From an uncultured Microbacteriaceae bacterium (GTDB taxonomy: Bacteria; Actinomycetota; Actinomycetes; Actinomycetales; Microbacteriaceae): a DNA stretch of 37,935 bases. Location of the stretch: positions 1-37,935 of the forward strand of contig CAMLMQ010000010.1 in NCBI GenBank assembly GCA_946481135.1. Reading direction: 5' to 3'. The position numbers were made by a program, and so were the translations under genes. Numbering within the stretch: position 1 is the first letter of the stretch; the number at the start of each line of letters is the position of its first letter. This document shows, piece by piece, positions 1 through 7,928 of the stretch. Under the pieces are notes generated by a model. That model searched no databases and was not told the DNA's origin. It was given only the letters and a program-made list of their open reading frames with translations.

Positions 1-640
1 GCACACCGTCGCTGCGCACCGAACCCACGTGACCCCAGGCGCTCGCCGGGTCCTCGCTCGGGTCCTCCGCCATCCAGAAGAGGCGATCCTCCATGCAGGA
101 GTCGTAGCGGAAGTTCGACATCGGCACGGGGTGCAGGCAGTTGGCGACGCGGATCGAGTTGTAGGTCGCCGCGAACGAGGCGAGATCGTCGGTCGTCGTG
201 CCCTGCACGCCGCCACCCGAGACACGGCCCGGGGCGCCGCCCACACCGCCGCCGACGTTGCCGGGGCACGACAGGCCCTGCTCGGCGAGCGCGGCACGGC
301 GCTGCTCGGTGCCGCTCGCGCGACCGGCTGCGGTGACCGGCGGAAGCGGCTTCGGCACGGGCTTCTGGGCGAGGTGCTCGGTGTCGACGTTCAGCGGGGC
401 CTCGGCCGCGGCGACGGGGTCGACGGTCTCGATCGCCGCGGTGATCGCGACGTTCGTCGAGTCGGCGGCGAAGAGCGCGGCGGGCACGGCGGGAGCGCGA
501 GAGACCGAGACGGTGGATGCGACGGCGACCGTGGATGCGGTGGCCGGCGTGAGGAACGACGGCCCCCCACCGCCGACGAACGGCAGCACGAGCACCATCA
601 CCGTGGTGAACACGGCCCCCAAGAAGAGTGAACGCTTCAT
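1..640 (-). CDS. Secreted CAP (SCP/PR-1-like) domain protein, C-terminus outside window
   Basis: Reading the minus strand from the ATG at 640-638 gives an open frame of about 213 codons that runs off the left edge. Residues 1-30 form a signal or anchor segment (MKRSLFLGAVFTT, then a hydrophobic stretch), followed by an Ala/Thr/Val-rich linker. After a Gly-rich patch comes AATYNSIRVANCLHPVPM and, further on, SCMEDRLFWMAEDPSEDP and WGHVGSV. This matches the start of CAP domains: an N..R..NgL.PL helix, then a helix with A/E residues, then a His. CAP proteins are secreted and their bacterial biochemical role is mostly unknown. The 5' untranslated stretch holds two G-run inverted repeats. The CAP call rests on motif resemblance only, because the second half of the domain is outside the window. 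Confidence 0.75.
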   Translation of the reverse strand, partial: MKRSLFLGAVFTTVMVLVLPFVGGGGPSFLTPATASTVAVASTVSVSRAPAVPAALFAADSTNVAITAAIETVDPVAAAEAPLNVDTEHLAQKPVPKPLPPVTAAGRASGTEQRRAALAEQGLSCPGNVGGGVGGAPGRVSGGGVQGTTTDDLASFAATYNSIRVANCLHPVPMSNFRYDSCMEDRLFWMAEDPSEDPASAWGHVGSVRSDGV

Positions 641-649
641 GCTTCCGGG

Positions 650-677
650 CCCCCCGACCCGTCGACGCGGTCCCCCC
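650..677 (-). other. Two G6-core inverted repeats in the 5' leader of the CAP gene
   Basis: On the minus strand the leader of the CAP gene carries GGGTCGGGGGGCCC (core 650-655) and GTCCGGGGGGACC (core 672-677). The cores are 22 nt apart, and each has short complementary arms around a run of six G. The same kind of element recurs near 11.0 and 31.4 kb. They lie between the candidate promoter at 716-745 and the start codon, so they would be transcribed. Confidence 0.5.
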
Positions 678-715
678 GGACTGATGCGTCAGGCGCCTCA
701 TGCGCCGTGGATGAG

Positions 716-745
716 AACCTACGCCCCTCCCGACGACGCCGACAA
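716..745 (-). promoter_or_regulatory. Candidate sigma-70 promoter of the CAP gene
   Basis: On the minus strand TTGTCG (745-740) and TAGGTT (721-716) are separated by 18 nt, giving a plausible housekeeping promoter. A start near 709 would leave a leader of about 70 nt before the ATG at 640. Confidence 0.4.
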
Positions 746-801
746 GCCCAGAACCCCGAAAAACCGGGCTTCTCCCCACGAACTGGGGGCAAGTCGGTGC
801 T

Positions 802-807
802 TACGAT
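802..807 (+). promoter_or_regulatory. -10 hexamer of a leaderless transcript for the VIT gene
   Basis: TACGAT is followed by 6 nt and then the GTG at 814. No Shine-Dalgarno-like sequence precedes the GTG, and the only nearby ATG (806) meets an in-frame stop after two codons. Transcription would begin at or next to the start codon. Confidence 0.5.
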
Positions 808-813
808 GGCCTC

Positions 814-1548
814 GTGACCCTCTCCGGCGACGGCATCGCGCGCCAGCATCCCGACGAGCCCCACGGGGCCGGGATCGCGGGCCGCCTCAACTGGCTGCGC
901 GCCGGGGTACTGGGTGCGAACGACGGCATCGTGTCGGTCGCCGCGATCGTCGTGGGCGTCGCCGGGGCGACCAACGCGATCGCCCCCATCCTCACGGCCG
1001 GGCTCGCGGGCGTCGTGGGCGGCGCGATCTCGATGGCGCTCGGCGAGTACGTCTCGGTGAGCAGCTCACGCGACAGCACGATCGCCCTCATCGCGAAGGA
1101 GCGCCGGGAACTCGCCGAGATGCCCGAAGCCGAGCTGGAGGAGCTCGCGGCGCTCTACCAGGCGAAGGGCCTGACGCCCGAGACCGCCCACCGGGTCGCC
1201 GAAGAGCTCACGCGGCACGACGCCCTCGCGGCGCACCTGGAGACCGAGCTCAAGATCGACGCCGACGACATCGCGAGCCCGTGGCAGGCGGCGGGTGCCT
1301 CGGCCCTCGCCTTCGTCATCGGCGCCGTGCTGCCGATGGTCGCCATCCTGCTGCCGCCCGCCGACTGGCGGGTGCCGATCACGTTCGTCGCGGTGCTCGT
1401 CGCCCTCGCCGCGACGGGCGCCCTCGGGGCCCGGCTCGGCGGCAGCCCGATGCTGCGCCCGACGGTGCGGGTCGTGGTGGGGGGCGCACTCGCCCTCGCG
1501 GCGACGTTCGCGATCGGCTGGCTGCTCGGCACCACCGGCGTGGTGTGA
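814..1548 (+). CDS. VIT1/CCC1-family iron/manganese transporter
   Basis: The 244-residue membrane protein belongs to the VIT1/CCC1 family, which moves Fe(II) or Mn(II) across membranes and lowers free cytosolic metal. The first membrane segments carry the family pattern: WLRAGVLGANDGIVSVAAIV, then GLAGVVGGAISMALGEYVSVSS, with conserved Asp, Gly, Met and Glu residues in the ion path. A charged cytoplasmic stretch of about 80 residues (ERRELAEMPEAELEELAALY and the following helix with Glu/His residues) is the metal-binding domain between TM2 and TM3. Three more hydrophobic segments close the protein. The length fits the family. The GTG start was chosen because a -10-like hexamer lies 6 nt upstream. 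The substrate cannot be told from sequence. It is divergent from the CAP gene and convergent with tRNA-Thr. Confidence 0.9.
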   Translation: MTLSGDGIARQHPDEPHGAGIAGRLNWLRAGVLGANDGIVSVAAIVVGVAGATNAIAPILTAGLAGVVGGAISMALGEYVSVSSSRDSTIALIAKERRELAEMPEAELEELAALYQAKGLTPETAHRVAEELTRHDALAAHLETELKIDADDIASPWQAAGASALAFVIGAVLPMVAILLPPADWRVPITFVAVLVALAATGALGARLGGSPMLRPTVRVVVGGALALAATFAIGWLLGTTGVV

Positions 1549-1564
1549 GCGGAGGAGGAAACGG

Positions 1565-1637
1565 AGCCGCCTGTGGGAATCGAACCCACGACCTTCTCAT
1601 TACGAGTGAGATGCTCTGCCGACTGAGCTAAGGCGGC
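1565..1637 (-). tRNA. tRNA-Thr (anticodon CGT)
   Basis: The minus strand folds into a full cloverleaf of 73 nt: acceptor GCCGCCT/AGGCGGC, D arm GCTC/GAGC, anticodon stem TCTCA/TGAGA with loop CTCGTAA, T arm GTGGG/CCCAC with loop TTCGATT, and discriminator T. The anticodon is CGT, which reads ACG (Thr). The 3' CCA is not encoded. A possible -10 (TAAACT, 1671-1666) overlaps the stop codon of the upstream TetR gene. Confidence 0.97.
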
Positions 1638-1668
1638 GCACCCGGCACGCCGGGAGCCGTCGAGAAGT

Positions 1669-2307
1669 TTAGCCGACGCGCGACGCGTCCGACGACGCGA
1701 CGAGGTCGATGCCCAGCCGGAACGCGTTCTCGACGAGCTCCCCGAGCGGGGTGGCGGCATCCGGATGCGCGAGCCAGACGAACCACGCGTGTCGCACGAA
1801 CGCGAACGCGGTGAGCGCCACGAGACGCGCACGCTCCTCGACGTCGTCGTCGGTCATGCCCGGGTGCTCGGCGCGCAGTCGCCGCGCGGCGAGCTCGGCG
1901 AGCTCCTGCTCGAGGCGGTCGACCTTCGCCATGCGTCGCACCCCGAGCTCGGGATGCAGGCGGCTCAGCGCCCGCCGCTCCATGATGAGTTCGGGGTCGC
2001 TGCCGAGGCGGGTCGAGCCGTCGACGATCACGTGGGCGAGGCCGCGCAGGATGGGCCCGCGGTCGGCGACGAACCAGTCGACGCGCGGATTGCCGTCGAG
2101 GCTCGGCGCATCCCCGAGGATCGCGTCCTCCTTCGACGGGAAGTAGTTGAAGAAGGTGCGCGGCGACACGTCGGCGAGCCGTGCGATCTCGTCGACGGTC
2201 GTGCCCTCGAGCCCGCGTTCGCGCACCGCGCGCAGGGCGGCCCGCTGGATCGCGAGGCGCGTCGCGGCGCGCTTGCGCTCGCGGAGGCCGGGCTCGGAGG
2301 AACTCAC
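1669..2307 (-). CDS. TetR/AcrR-family transcriptional repressor
   Basis: The protein of 212 residues has a typical N-terminal helix-turn-helix: [40 protein letters not shown] and [11 protein letters not shown], at about residues 12-67. An all-helical ligand-binding half follows. TetR proteins bind a palindromic operator as dimers and release it on binding a small molecule, often controlling an adjacent gene and themselves. The inducer cannot be inferred. The GTG at 2307 is preferred because TAAAGT lies 6 nt upstream, the leaderless pattern seen elsewhere in this window. A short AT-rich palindrome at 2330-2341 could be its own operator. The neighbours are tRNA-Thr downstream and, upstream, a repeat and a same-strand hydrolase, so no obvious efflux target is adjacent. 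Confidence 0.9.
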   Translation of the reverse strand: MSSSEPGLRERKRAATRLAIQRAALRAVRERGLEGTTVDEIARLADVSPRTFFNYFPSKEDAILGDAPSLDGNPRVDWFVADRGPILRGLAHVIVDGSTRLGSDPELIMERRALSRLHPELGVRRMAKVDRLEQELAELAARRLRAEHPGMTDDDVEERARLVALTAFAFVRHAWFVWLAHPDAATPLGELVENAFRLGIDLVASSDASRVG

Positions 2308-2313
2308 TCCGTC

Positions 2314-2341
2314 ACTTTATTGCGCGGACTGCAAAATTGCA
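2314..2341 (-). promoter_or_regulatory. TetR gene promoter with candidate self-operator
   Basis: TAAAGT (2319-2314) is a -10 hexamer 6 nt before the GTG. At 2330-2341 lies TGCAAAATTGCA, a palindrome with 5-bp arms and a 2-nt centre. It is strikingly AT-rich for this genome and sits where a -35 region would be, which suits an autorepression site. Confidence 0.5.
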
Positions 2342-2343
2342 CA

Positions 2344-2411
2344 CCGGGTCTCGCCACGCGCTGCGCGCTACTCGACTACCGGGAGGCGCTCCGCGCTACT
2401 CGACCACCGGG
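2344..2411. repeat. Interspersed repeat, one full and one partial copy in tandem
   Basis: One unit, reading CCGGGTCTCGCCACGCGCTG then CGCGCTACTCGACTACCGGG (2344-2383), is followed directly by a shortened second copy ending CGCTACTCGACCACCGGG (2384-2411). The same sequence recurs at 5131-5177. From memory, intergenic repeats of the form GGTCTCGATACGCTC...CTACTCGACCACCGG are scattered through many Microbacteriaceae genomes. These look like degenerate members of that family. Confidence 0.7.
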
Positions 2412-2416
2412 CCTGG

Positions 2417-3973
2417 TCAGCACATCGGGTCGGATGCCGGCACCGTGCCGTCGATGAAGTACGCGTCGACGACCCCCACCACGCACGCATCGCCGGAGGT
2501 GTAGGCCGTGTGCCCCTCGCCCTGGAACGTCACGAGATGTCCGTTCGCGAGCTGCTCGGCCATCGCGACCGCCCAGACGTAGGGCGTCGCGGGGTCGTTC
2601 GTGGTGCCCACGACGAGGATGTCGGACGACCCCTCCGCCGCGATCGCCACCCGCTCGCGCGTCGCCGGGAACGGCCATGCCTTGCACAGCGACCCGCCGT
2701 ACGACATCACCGGTCCGAACACGGGCGCCGCCTCGGCGAGCAGCGCCGCCTCGGCACGCATCGCCTCGTTCGAGGTCTCGCTCACGTAGTCGAGGCAGTT
2801 GATGGAGATGAACGCCTCGGTCGAGTTGTCGAGGTAGGTGCCGTCCGACGCGCGGCCGTTGTAGGCGTCGGCGAGGAAGAACGCCGTCGCCGTCTCCCCC
2901 GCGAACACCTCGGTGAAGAGGTCGTCGAGGTACGGCCAGTTCGACTCGCTGTAGAGCGGGAGGATGATCGCCGTGAACATCGTGCCCTGCCACAGCAGCC
3001 GCCCGTCGGTGTGCGGCAGCGGGTCGGTCGTCAGCCGGGTGAGCAGCGCGCCGGTCGTCGCCATCGCCTCGTCGACCGTCGACCCCGCGAACGGGCAGTC
3101 GTCGCGCGGCACGCACCGCTCGAGGTAGGCCCGGAAGGCGCTCTCGAAGCCCACCGCCTGCGTCTTCGTCACGTCGAAGTCGCTCGTCGCCGGGTCGAGC
3201 GCGCCGTCGAGCACGAGACGCCCCGTCTTCTCGGGGTAGAGGTCGGCGTAGGTCGCGCCGAGGAACGTGCCGTACGAGTAGCCGAGGTAGTTGAGACGCT
3301 CGTCGCCGAGCACCGCCCGCAGCAGGTCGAGGTCGCGCGCCGCGCTGATCGTGTCGACGAAGCCGAGCAGCTCGCCCGTGTGCTCGAGGCAGCTCGCGGC
3401 GAACTCCGCCCCCACGCGCTCGTTCTCGGCGATCCAGGTGTCCGACCCGATCGGACCCACGTCGACGATCTCGCCGTCGCCATAGTTGAACTCGTCGAGG
3501 AACGCCGGGTCGTCGTAGCACGACACCGCCGACGAGCGGCCCACCCCGCGGGGGTCGAAGCCGACGATGTCGTAGCGACGCTGCAGCTCGTCCGAGGTGG
3601 CGTAGTCGACGCTGTCGAGCACGAAGTCGTACCCCGAGCCGCCCGGCCCGCCCGGGTTCAGCAGCAGCGAGCCGAGCCGGTCGCCCGTCGCGGGCTGCCG
3701 CACGAGCGCGAGCGAGATCTCGGCATCCTGCGGGTTCTGCCAGTCCATCGGCGCCCGCGCGGTCGTGCACTGCATGCCGTTGCCGCACGGGCTCCAGCGC
3801 AGCACCTGGTCGTAGAACTCCTGCAGCTCGGGCGCGACCTGCTCCCGTGTCGGGGTCGACGTCGTCGGGCCCGACGACGGCAGGAACCACTGCAGACATC
3901 CCGACAGCGTCGCCGTGACCGCGACCGCGACGACGAGGAGGAGGGCGGGGCGCTTCACCACGGACTTCTGCAC
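2417..3973 (-). CDS. Lipoprotein alpha/beta hydrolase (TAP-like peptidase family)
   Basis: This 518-residue exported hydrolase starts with a lipoprotein signal (LSGC lipobox, Cys26), so it should be anchored on the outer face of the membrane. The alpha/beta core has the oxyanion stretch LNPGGPGGSGYDF, the nucleophile elbow GYSYG (Ser near residue 232), an Asp in GTTNDPATPY (near 456) and a His in GEGHTAY (near 486). The C-terminal part has the TAP-like cap found in Streptomyces tripeptidyl aminopeptidases and the mycobacterial relatives Rv2223c/Rv2672. By family it should release peptides or hydrolyse esters outside the cell. It begins immediately after the holB stop, with a 1-nt gap, and is likely translated from the same mRNA. 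In related genomes I recall this hydrolase as a regular neighbour of holB. Confidence 0.9.
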   Translation of the reverse strand: MQKSVVKRPALLLVVAVAVTATLSGCLQWFLPSSGPTTSTPTREQVAPELQEFYDQVLRWSPCGNGMQCTTARAPMDWQNPQDAEISLALVRQPATGDRLGSLLLNPGGPGGSGYDFVLDSVDYATSDELQRRYDIVGFDPRGVGRSSAVSCYDDPAFLDEFNYGDGEIVDVGPIGSDTWIAENERVGAEFAASCLEHTGELLGFVDTISAARDLDLLRAVLGDERLNYLGYSYGTFLGATYADLYPEKTGRLVLDGALDPATSDFDVTKTQAVGFESAFRAYLERCVPRDDCPFAGSTVDEAMATTGALLTRLTTDPLPHTDGRLLWQGTMFTAIILPLYSESNWPYLDDLFTEVFAGETATAFFLADAYNGRASDGTYLDNSTEAFISINCLDYVSETSNEAMRAEAALLAEAAPVFGPVMSYGGSLCKAWPFPATRERVAIAAEGSSDILVVGTTNDPATPYVWAVAMAEQLANGHLVTFQGEGHTAYTSGDACVVGVVDAYFIDGTVPASDPMC

Positions 3974-3974
3974 G

Positions 3975-5117
3975 TCAGGCCTTTCCGGAGGATGTCGGCA
4001 CGCGCACGGCCGAGACGAGCATCGCCTCGAGGGCGAGGGCGGGCGCGACGTTGCCCTCGATGCGGGTGCGGGCGGCCGTGATCGCGTCGAGGGTCGCGAG
4101 CGTCTGGGCCGGGGTCGAGGCCGCCGCCGCGAGCTCGAGGTCGCCGTAGATGGCGAGGTTCACCGGGTCGACACCGGCGTCGAGCTGCAGCAGCAGGATG
4201 TCGCGGTACAGCGAGAGCAGGTCGACGAGGATGCGGTCGATCCCGTCGCGCAGCGAGCGCGTCGCCCGACGCTTCTGCTCCTCCTCGAGCGCCTTCAGCT
4301 GACCGCGGAGCGCCGGGGGCACCGTGCCGCCCGGCTCCACCCCGAGCGACCGCAGCGCGCTCTCGCGCTCCTGGGCGTCGCGCTCCTCGGTGATCGCGCG
4401 GGCATCCGCCGTCGCCACGTCGAGCAGTTCCGCCGCGGCGAGCACCGCCCCCGACACCGAGCGGATGCCGAGCGCGAGCTCCAGGGTGCGGGCACGGCGC
4501 GTGCGCGCCTCCGCGTTGGTCGCGAGCCGGTGCGCCATCCCGATGTGACTCTGCGCCTCGCGGGCCGCGCGCTGAGCGTCGGGCAGGCTCACGCCATCGC
4601 GACGGGCGATCAGCTCGGCGACCTCCTCGACGGCGGGCACCCGCAGGCGCACGGTGCGCACGCGCGATCGGATCGTCGGCAGCAGGTCGGCATCGCTCGG
4701 CGCGCAGAGGATCCAGATGGTGCGCGGCGGCGGCTCCTCGAGCGCCTTCAGCAGCACGTTGCTCGACAGCTCGGCCATGCGGTCGGCATCCTCGATCACC
4801 ATGACGCGGTAGCGCCCGACCGACGGAGAGAACTGACTCGCGGCGACGACGTCCTTCACCGCCTGGCGCAGGATGGTGACCCCCTCGGTGCTGAGCACGC
4901 CGAGGTCGGGATGCGTGCGGGCCGCGACCTGCGCGTCGGTGTCGGCCTCGTCGCCGGGACGCGCGATGAGGGCCGCGGCGAAGGCGTAGGCGATGTTCGA
5001 GCGCCCCGATCCGGGAGGGCCGGTGATGAGCCAGGAGTGGGTGAGTCCCTCGCCGGCGGCGGCGGCGCGCAGCACGGCGACCGCGTCATCCTGACCCGTC
5101 AGGTCGTCCCAGCTCAC
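3975..5117 (-). CDS. holB: DNA polymerase III subunit delta' (clamp loader)
   Basis: The 380-residue AAA+ protein of the clamp loader acts with delta and the DnaX gene product to open the sliding clamp. It has MSWDDLTGQDDAVAVLRAA, a P-loop-like GPPGSGRS (about residues 33-40), the sensor stretch VIEDADRMAELSSNVLLKAL, then EEPPPRTIWILCAPSDADLL and TIRSRVRTVRL with an SRV motif replacing SRC. The C-terminal clamp-loader helices follow. The GTG at 5117 has TACGGT 6 nt upstream (5129-5124), so the gene can have its own leaderless promoter. The lipoprotein hydrolase follows at once. In Streptomyces, and as I recall in Microbacteriaceae, tmk lies between topA and holB. Here a 65-bp gap with an interspersed repeat is found instead. 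Confidence 0.95.
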   Translation of the reverse strand: MSWDDLTGQDDAVAVLRAAAAGEGLTHSWLITGPPGSGRSNIAYAFAAALIARPGDEADTDAQVAARTHPDLGVLSTEGVTILRQAVKDVVAASQFSPSVGRYRVMVIEDADRMAELSSNVLLKALEEPPPRTIWILCAPSDADLLPTIRSRVRTVRLRVPAVEEVAELIARRDGVSLPDAQRAAREAQSHIGMAHRLATNAEARTRRARTLELALGIRSVSGAVLAAAELLDVATADARAITEERDAQERESALRSLGVEPGGTVPPALRGQLKALEEEQKRRATRSLRDGIDRILVDLLSLYRDILLLQLDAGVDPVNLAIYGDLELAAAASTPAQTLATLDAITAARTRIEGNVAPALALEAMLVSAVRVPTSSGKA

Positions 5118-5123
5118 TGCCTC

Positions 5124-5129
5124 ACCGTA
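5124..5129 (-). promoter_or_regulatory. -10 hexamer of a leaderless transcript for holB
   Basis: TACGGT (5129-5124) is followed by GAGGCA and the GTG at 5117. It abuts the interspersed repeat at 5131-5177. Confidence 0.5.
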
Positions 5130-5130
5130 C

Positions 5131-5177
5131 CCTCGACCACCGGCCTCGACACGCGCTCGCGCTACTCGACCACCGGG
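5131..5177. repeat. Interspersed repeat copy in the topA-holB gap
   Basis: The stretch contains CCTCGACCACCGGCCTCGAC and CGCTACTCGACCACCGGG, the same repeat family as 2344-2411. It fills nearly all of the 65-bp interval between topA and holB, so it lies just upstream of the holB -10 hexamer. Confidence 0.7.
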
Positions 5178-5182
5178 TGCGA

Positions 5183-7864
5183 CTACTTCTTCTTGGCCGG
5201 CGCCCGACGGGTCGTCTTCTTCGGAGCCGGACCCTTCGCGCGCTTGTCGGCGAGCATCTGCACCGCACGCTCGAAGTCGATCGCCTCGATGTCCTCCCCG
5301 CGCGGGATCGTCACGTTCGTGACGCCGTCGGTGACGTAGGGACCGAAGCGGCCGTCGCGGATGCGGATCGGCTTGCCCGACTCGGGGTCGGCGTCGAACT
5401 CCTTGAGTGCGCTCGACGGGCGGCGGGCGCCGTACTTCGGCTGCGCGAGGATCTCGAGCGCCTGGTCGAGCGTGAGGCTGAAGATCTGGTCCTCGCTCTC
5501 GAGCGACCGCGAGTCGGTGCCCTTCTTGAGGTAGGGCCCGTAGCGCCCGTTCTGCGTCGTGATCTCGACCTCGTCGGCCGGGTCGACGCCGACGACGCGG
5601 GGCAGGCTGAGCAGCTTGAGTGCCGTCTCGAGGTCGACGGTCTGCGGATCCATCGACTTGAAGAGGGATGCCGTGCGCGGCTTCACCGCCGGCGCCTTCT
5701 TCTTCGGCTTCTTCTCGCCCTCGGCGACCGGCTCGTCGACCGACTCGGGCAGCACCTCGGTGACGTAGGGACCGTACCGGCCGTCCTTCGCCACGATCTC
5801 GCGCCCGCTCTCCGGGTCGACGCCGAGCACGCGGTCGCCGACGACGGGTGCCTCGATGAGCTCGCGCGCCTTCGCCGCCGTCAGCTCGTCGGGGGCGAGA
5901 TCCGGCGGCACGTTCACCCGGCGCGGGGTGCCGTCGGGCGATTCGGGGTCGGGCGTCTCGAGGTAGGGGCCGTACTTGCCGATGCGCAGCGTGATGCCGC
6001 TCGCGAGCGGCACCGAGTTGATGTCGCGGGCGTCGATCTCTCCGAGGTTGTCGACGACCGTGCGCAGGCCGCGGTGGCTGTCGTTGCCGAAGTAGAACCC
6101 GGTGAGCCAGTCGACGCGGTCGGCCTCGCCGCCGGCGATGCGGTCGAGGTCCTCCTCCATCTCGGCGGTGAAGTCGTACTCGACGAGGTCACGGAAGTGG
6201 TCTTCGAGCAGCCGGATGACGCTGAATGCGATCCAGTTCGGCACGAGCGCGGTGCCGCGGGGCGTGACGTATCCGCGGTCGATGATCGTCGAGATGATCG
6301 ACGCGAACGTCGACGGACGCCCGATGCCGAGCTCTTCGAGGGTCTTCACGAGGCTCGCCTCGGTGTAGCGCGGCGGCGGGCTCGTCTCGTGGCCCTTCGC
6401 CTCGACCTGCTGCAGCGGCAGCTCCTGCCCGACGGTGAGGGTCGGCAGGCGCTTCTCCTCCTCGGCATCCTTCGCCTCGGTGTCGCGCGACGCGTCGGTC
6501 GACTCCTCATAGGCGGCGAGGAAGCCGCGGAACGTGATGACGGTGCCCGACGCGGTGAACTCGGCGGTGCCGGCATCCGCGGTGGCTCCGGTGATCGTGA
6601 CGGATGCCGTCGACCCGCGCGCGTCGGCCATCTGCGACGCGACGGTGCGCTTCCAGATGAGGTCGTAGAGCTTGAAGTCGTTGCCCCGCAGCACGGCGGA
6701 GAGTTCCGACGGGGTCTTGAAGACATCCCCGGCGGGCCGGATCGCCTCGTGGGCCTCCTGCGCGTTCTTGCTCTTGCCGGTGTAGACGCGCGGCTTCTCG
6801 GGAACCGTGTCGGCGCCGTAGAGCTTCGCCGCCTGGTTGCGCGCCGCGTCGATCGCCTGCTGGGAGAGGCTCGGCGAGTCGGTGCGCATGTAGGTGATGT
6901 GGCCGTTCTCGTACAGCCCCTGCGCGATCGACATCGTCTGGCGGGCCGAGAAGCGCAGCTTCCGGGCGGCCTCCTGCTGGAGCGTGCTCGTCGTGAACGG
7001 CGCCGCCGGGCGACGCGTGTACGGCTTCGTCTCGAGGTTGCTGACCGTGAAGCGGGCCGTGTCGGCGCGGAGGGCCGCGGCGAGCTTCTCGGCGCCGGCC
7101 TCGTCGAGCGCGACGGCGTCACCGGTGAGCTGTCCGCGGTCGTCGAAGTCGCGTCCGCTCGCGACGCGGCGCCCGTCGAGGCGGGCGAGCTTCGCGTCGA
7201 ACGTCGACCCGGTCGCGCCGAGCTCGGCGGTGAGATCCCAGTAGACGGCCGAGACGAAGGCGAGACGTTCGCGTTCGCGGTCGACGACGAGGCGCGTCGC
7301 GGCCGACTGCACGCGGCCGGCGGAGAGGCCGGGGCCCACCTTGCGCCACAGCACGGGACTCACTTCGTAGCCGTAGAGCCGGTCGAGGATGCGGCGGGTC
7401 TCCTGGGCGTCGACGAGTGCGGTGTCGATGTCGCGCGTGTTCTCCTGCGCCCGCTGGATCGCCTCCTTGGTGATCTCGTGGAACACCATGCGCTTCACGG
7501 GCACCTTGGGCTTCAGCTCCTCGAGGAGGTGCCACGCGATGGCCTCGCCCTCGCGGTCCTCATCCGTGGCGAGGTAGAGCTCGTCGGCGCCCTTGAGGGC
7601 CTTCTTGAGGTCGGCGACCGTCTTCTTCTTCGCATCGCTCACCACGTAATAGGGAGCGAAGCCGTTCTCGACGTCGATCGAGAACTTGCCGAGCGACCCC
7701 TTCTTGAGCTCGGGCGGCAGGTTCTTCGGCTCGACCAGATCGCGGATGTGGCCCACGGAGGCGAGCACCTCGTAGTCGTCGCCGAGGTACTGGCCGATGG
7801 TCTTCGCCTTGGCGGGCGACTCCACGATGACCAGCTTGCGGCCGGCGGTCTTCGACTCGGGCAC
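5183..7864 (-). CDS. topA: DNA topoisomerase I (type IA)
   Basis: The 893-residue enzyme relaxes negative supercoils through a 5'-phosphotyrosine intermediate. The TOPRIM domain opens the protein (KLVIVESPAKAKTI) with the metal-binding stretch TDEDREGEAIAWHL near residue 105. The catalytic Tyr lies in GHITYMRTDSPSLS near residue 324. The C-terminal third has no zinc fingers but at least four copies of the GRYGPYL-type repeat (IGKYGPYLETP, DGRYGPYVTEV, NGRYGPYLKKG, DGRFGPYVTDG). It ends in a Lys/Arg/Pro/Ala tail, as in other actinobacterial TopA proteins, where the tail aids strand passage. The GTG start has a good ribosome binding site (GGAGAG) and a candidate -10 at 7893-7888. It is downstream of the pilus cluster on the same strand. 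Confidence 0.98.
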   Translation of the reverse strand: MPESKTAGRKLVIVESPAKAKTIGQYLGDDYEVLASVGHIRDLVEPKNLPPELKKGSLGKFSIDVENGFAPYYVVSDAKKKTVADLKKALKGADELYLATDEDREGEAIAWHLLEELKPKVPVKRMVFHEITKEAIQRAQENTRDIDTALVDAQETRRILDRLYGYEVSPVLWRKVGPGLSAGRVQSAATRLVVDRERERLAFVSAVYWDLTAELGATGSTFDAKLARLDGRRVASGRDFDDRGQLTGDAVALDEAGAEKLAAALRADTARFTVSNLETKPYTRRPAAPFTTSTLQQEAARKLRFSARQTMSIAQGLYENGHITYMRTDSPSLSQQAIDAARNQAAKLYGADTVPEKPRVYTGKSKNAQEAHEAIRPAGDVFKTPSELSAVLRGNDFKLYDLIWKRTVASQMADARGSTASVTITGATADAGTAEFTASGTVITFRGFLAAYEESTDASRDTEAKDAEEEKRLPTLTVGQELPLQQVEAKGHETSPPPRYTEASLVKTLEELGIGRPSTFASIISTIIDRGYVTPRGTALVPNWIAFSVIRLLEDHFRDLVEYDFTAEMEEDLDRIAGGEADRVDWLTGFYFGNDSHRGLRTVVDNLGEIDARDINSVPLASGITLRIGKYGPYLETPDPESPDGTPRRVNVPPDLAPDELTAAKARELIEAPVVGDRVLGVDPESGREIVAKDGRYGPYVTEVLPESVDEPVAEGEKKPKKKAPAVKPRTASLFKSMDPQTVDLETALKLLSLPRVVGVDPADEVEITTQNGRYGPYLKKGTDSRSLESEDQIFSLTLDQALEILAQPKYGARRPSSALKEFDADPESGKPIRIRDGRFGPYVTDGVTNVTIPRGEDIEAIDFERAVQMLADKRAKGPAPKKTTRRAPAKKK

Positions 7865-7887
7865 GTCTCTCCTCTATTCCGGAGCAC

Positions 7888-7893
7888 ACCATA
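7888..7893 (-). promoter_or_regulatory. Candidate -10 of the topA promoter
   Basis: TATGGT (7893-7888) lies 23 nt before the topA GTG, leaving room for a short leader with the GGAGAG ribosome binding site. The -35 is weak. Confidence 0.3.
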
Positions 7894-7928
7894 CACACAG
7901 TGCGGCGGCGGAAGCCGTGCGTCGCCGC

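Noticed and set aside
4861..5089. Proline/serine-rich minus-strand frame inside holB
   Set aside because: Alternative phase of holB with typical high-GC low-complexity translation and no start signal.
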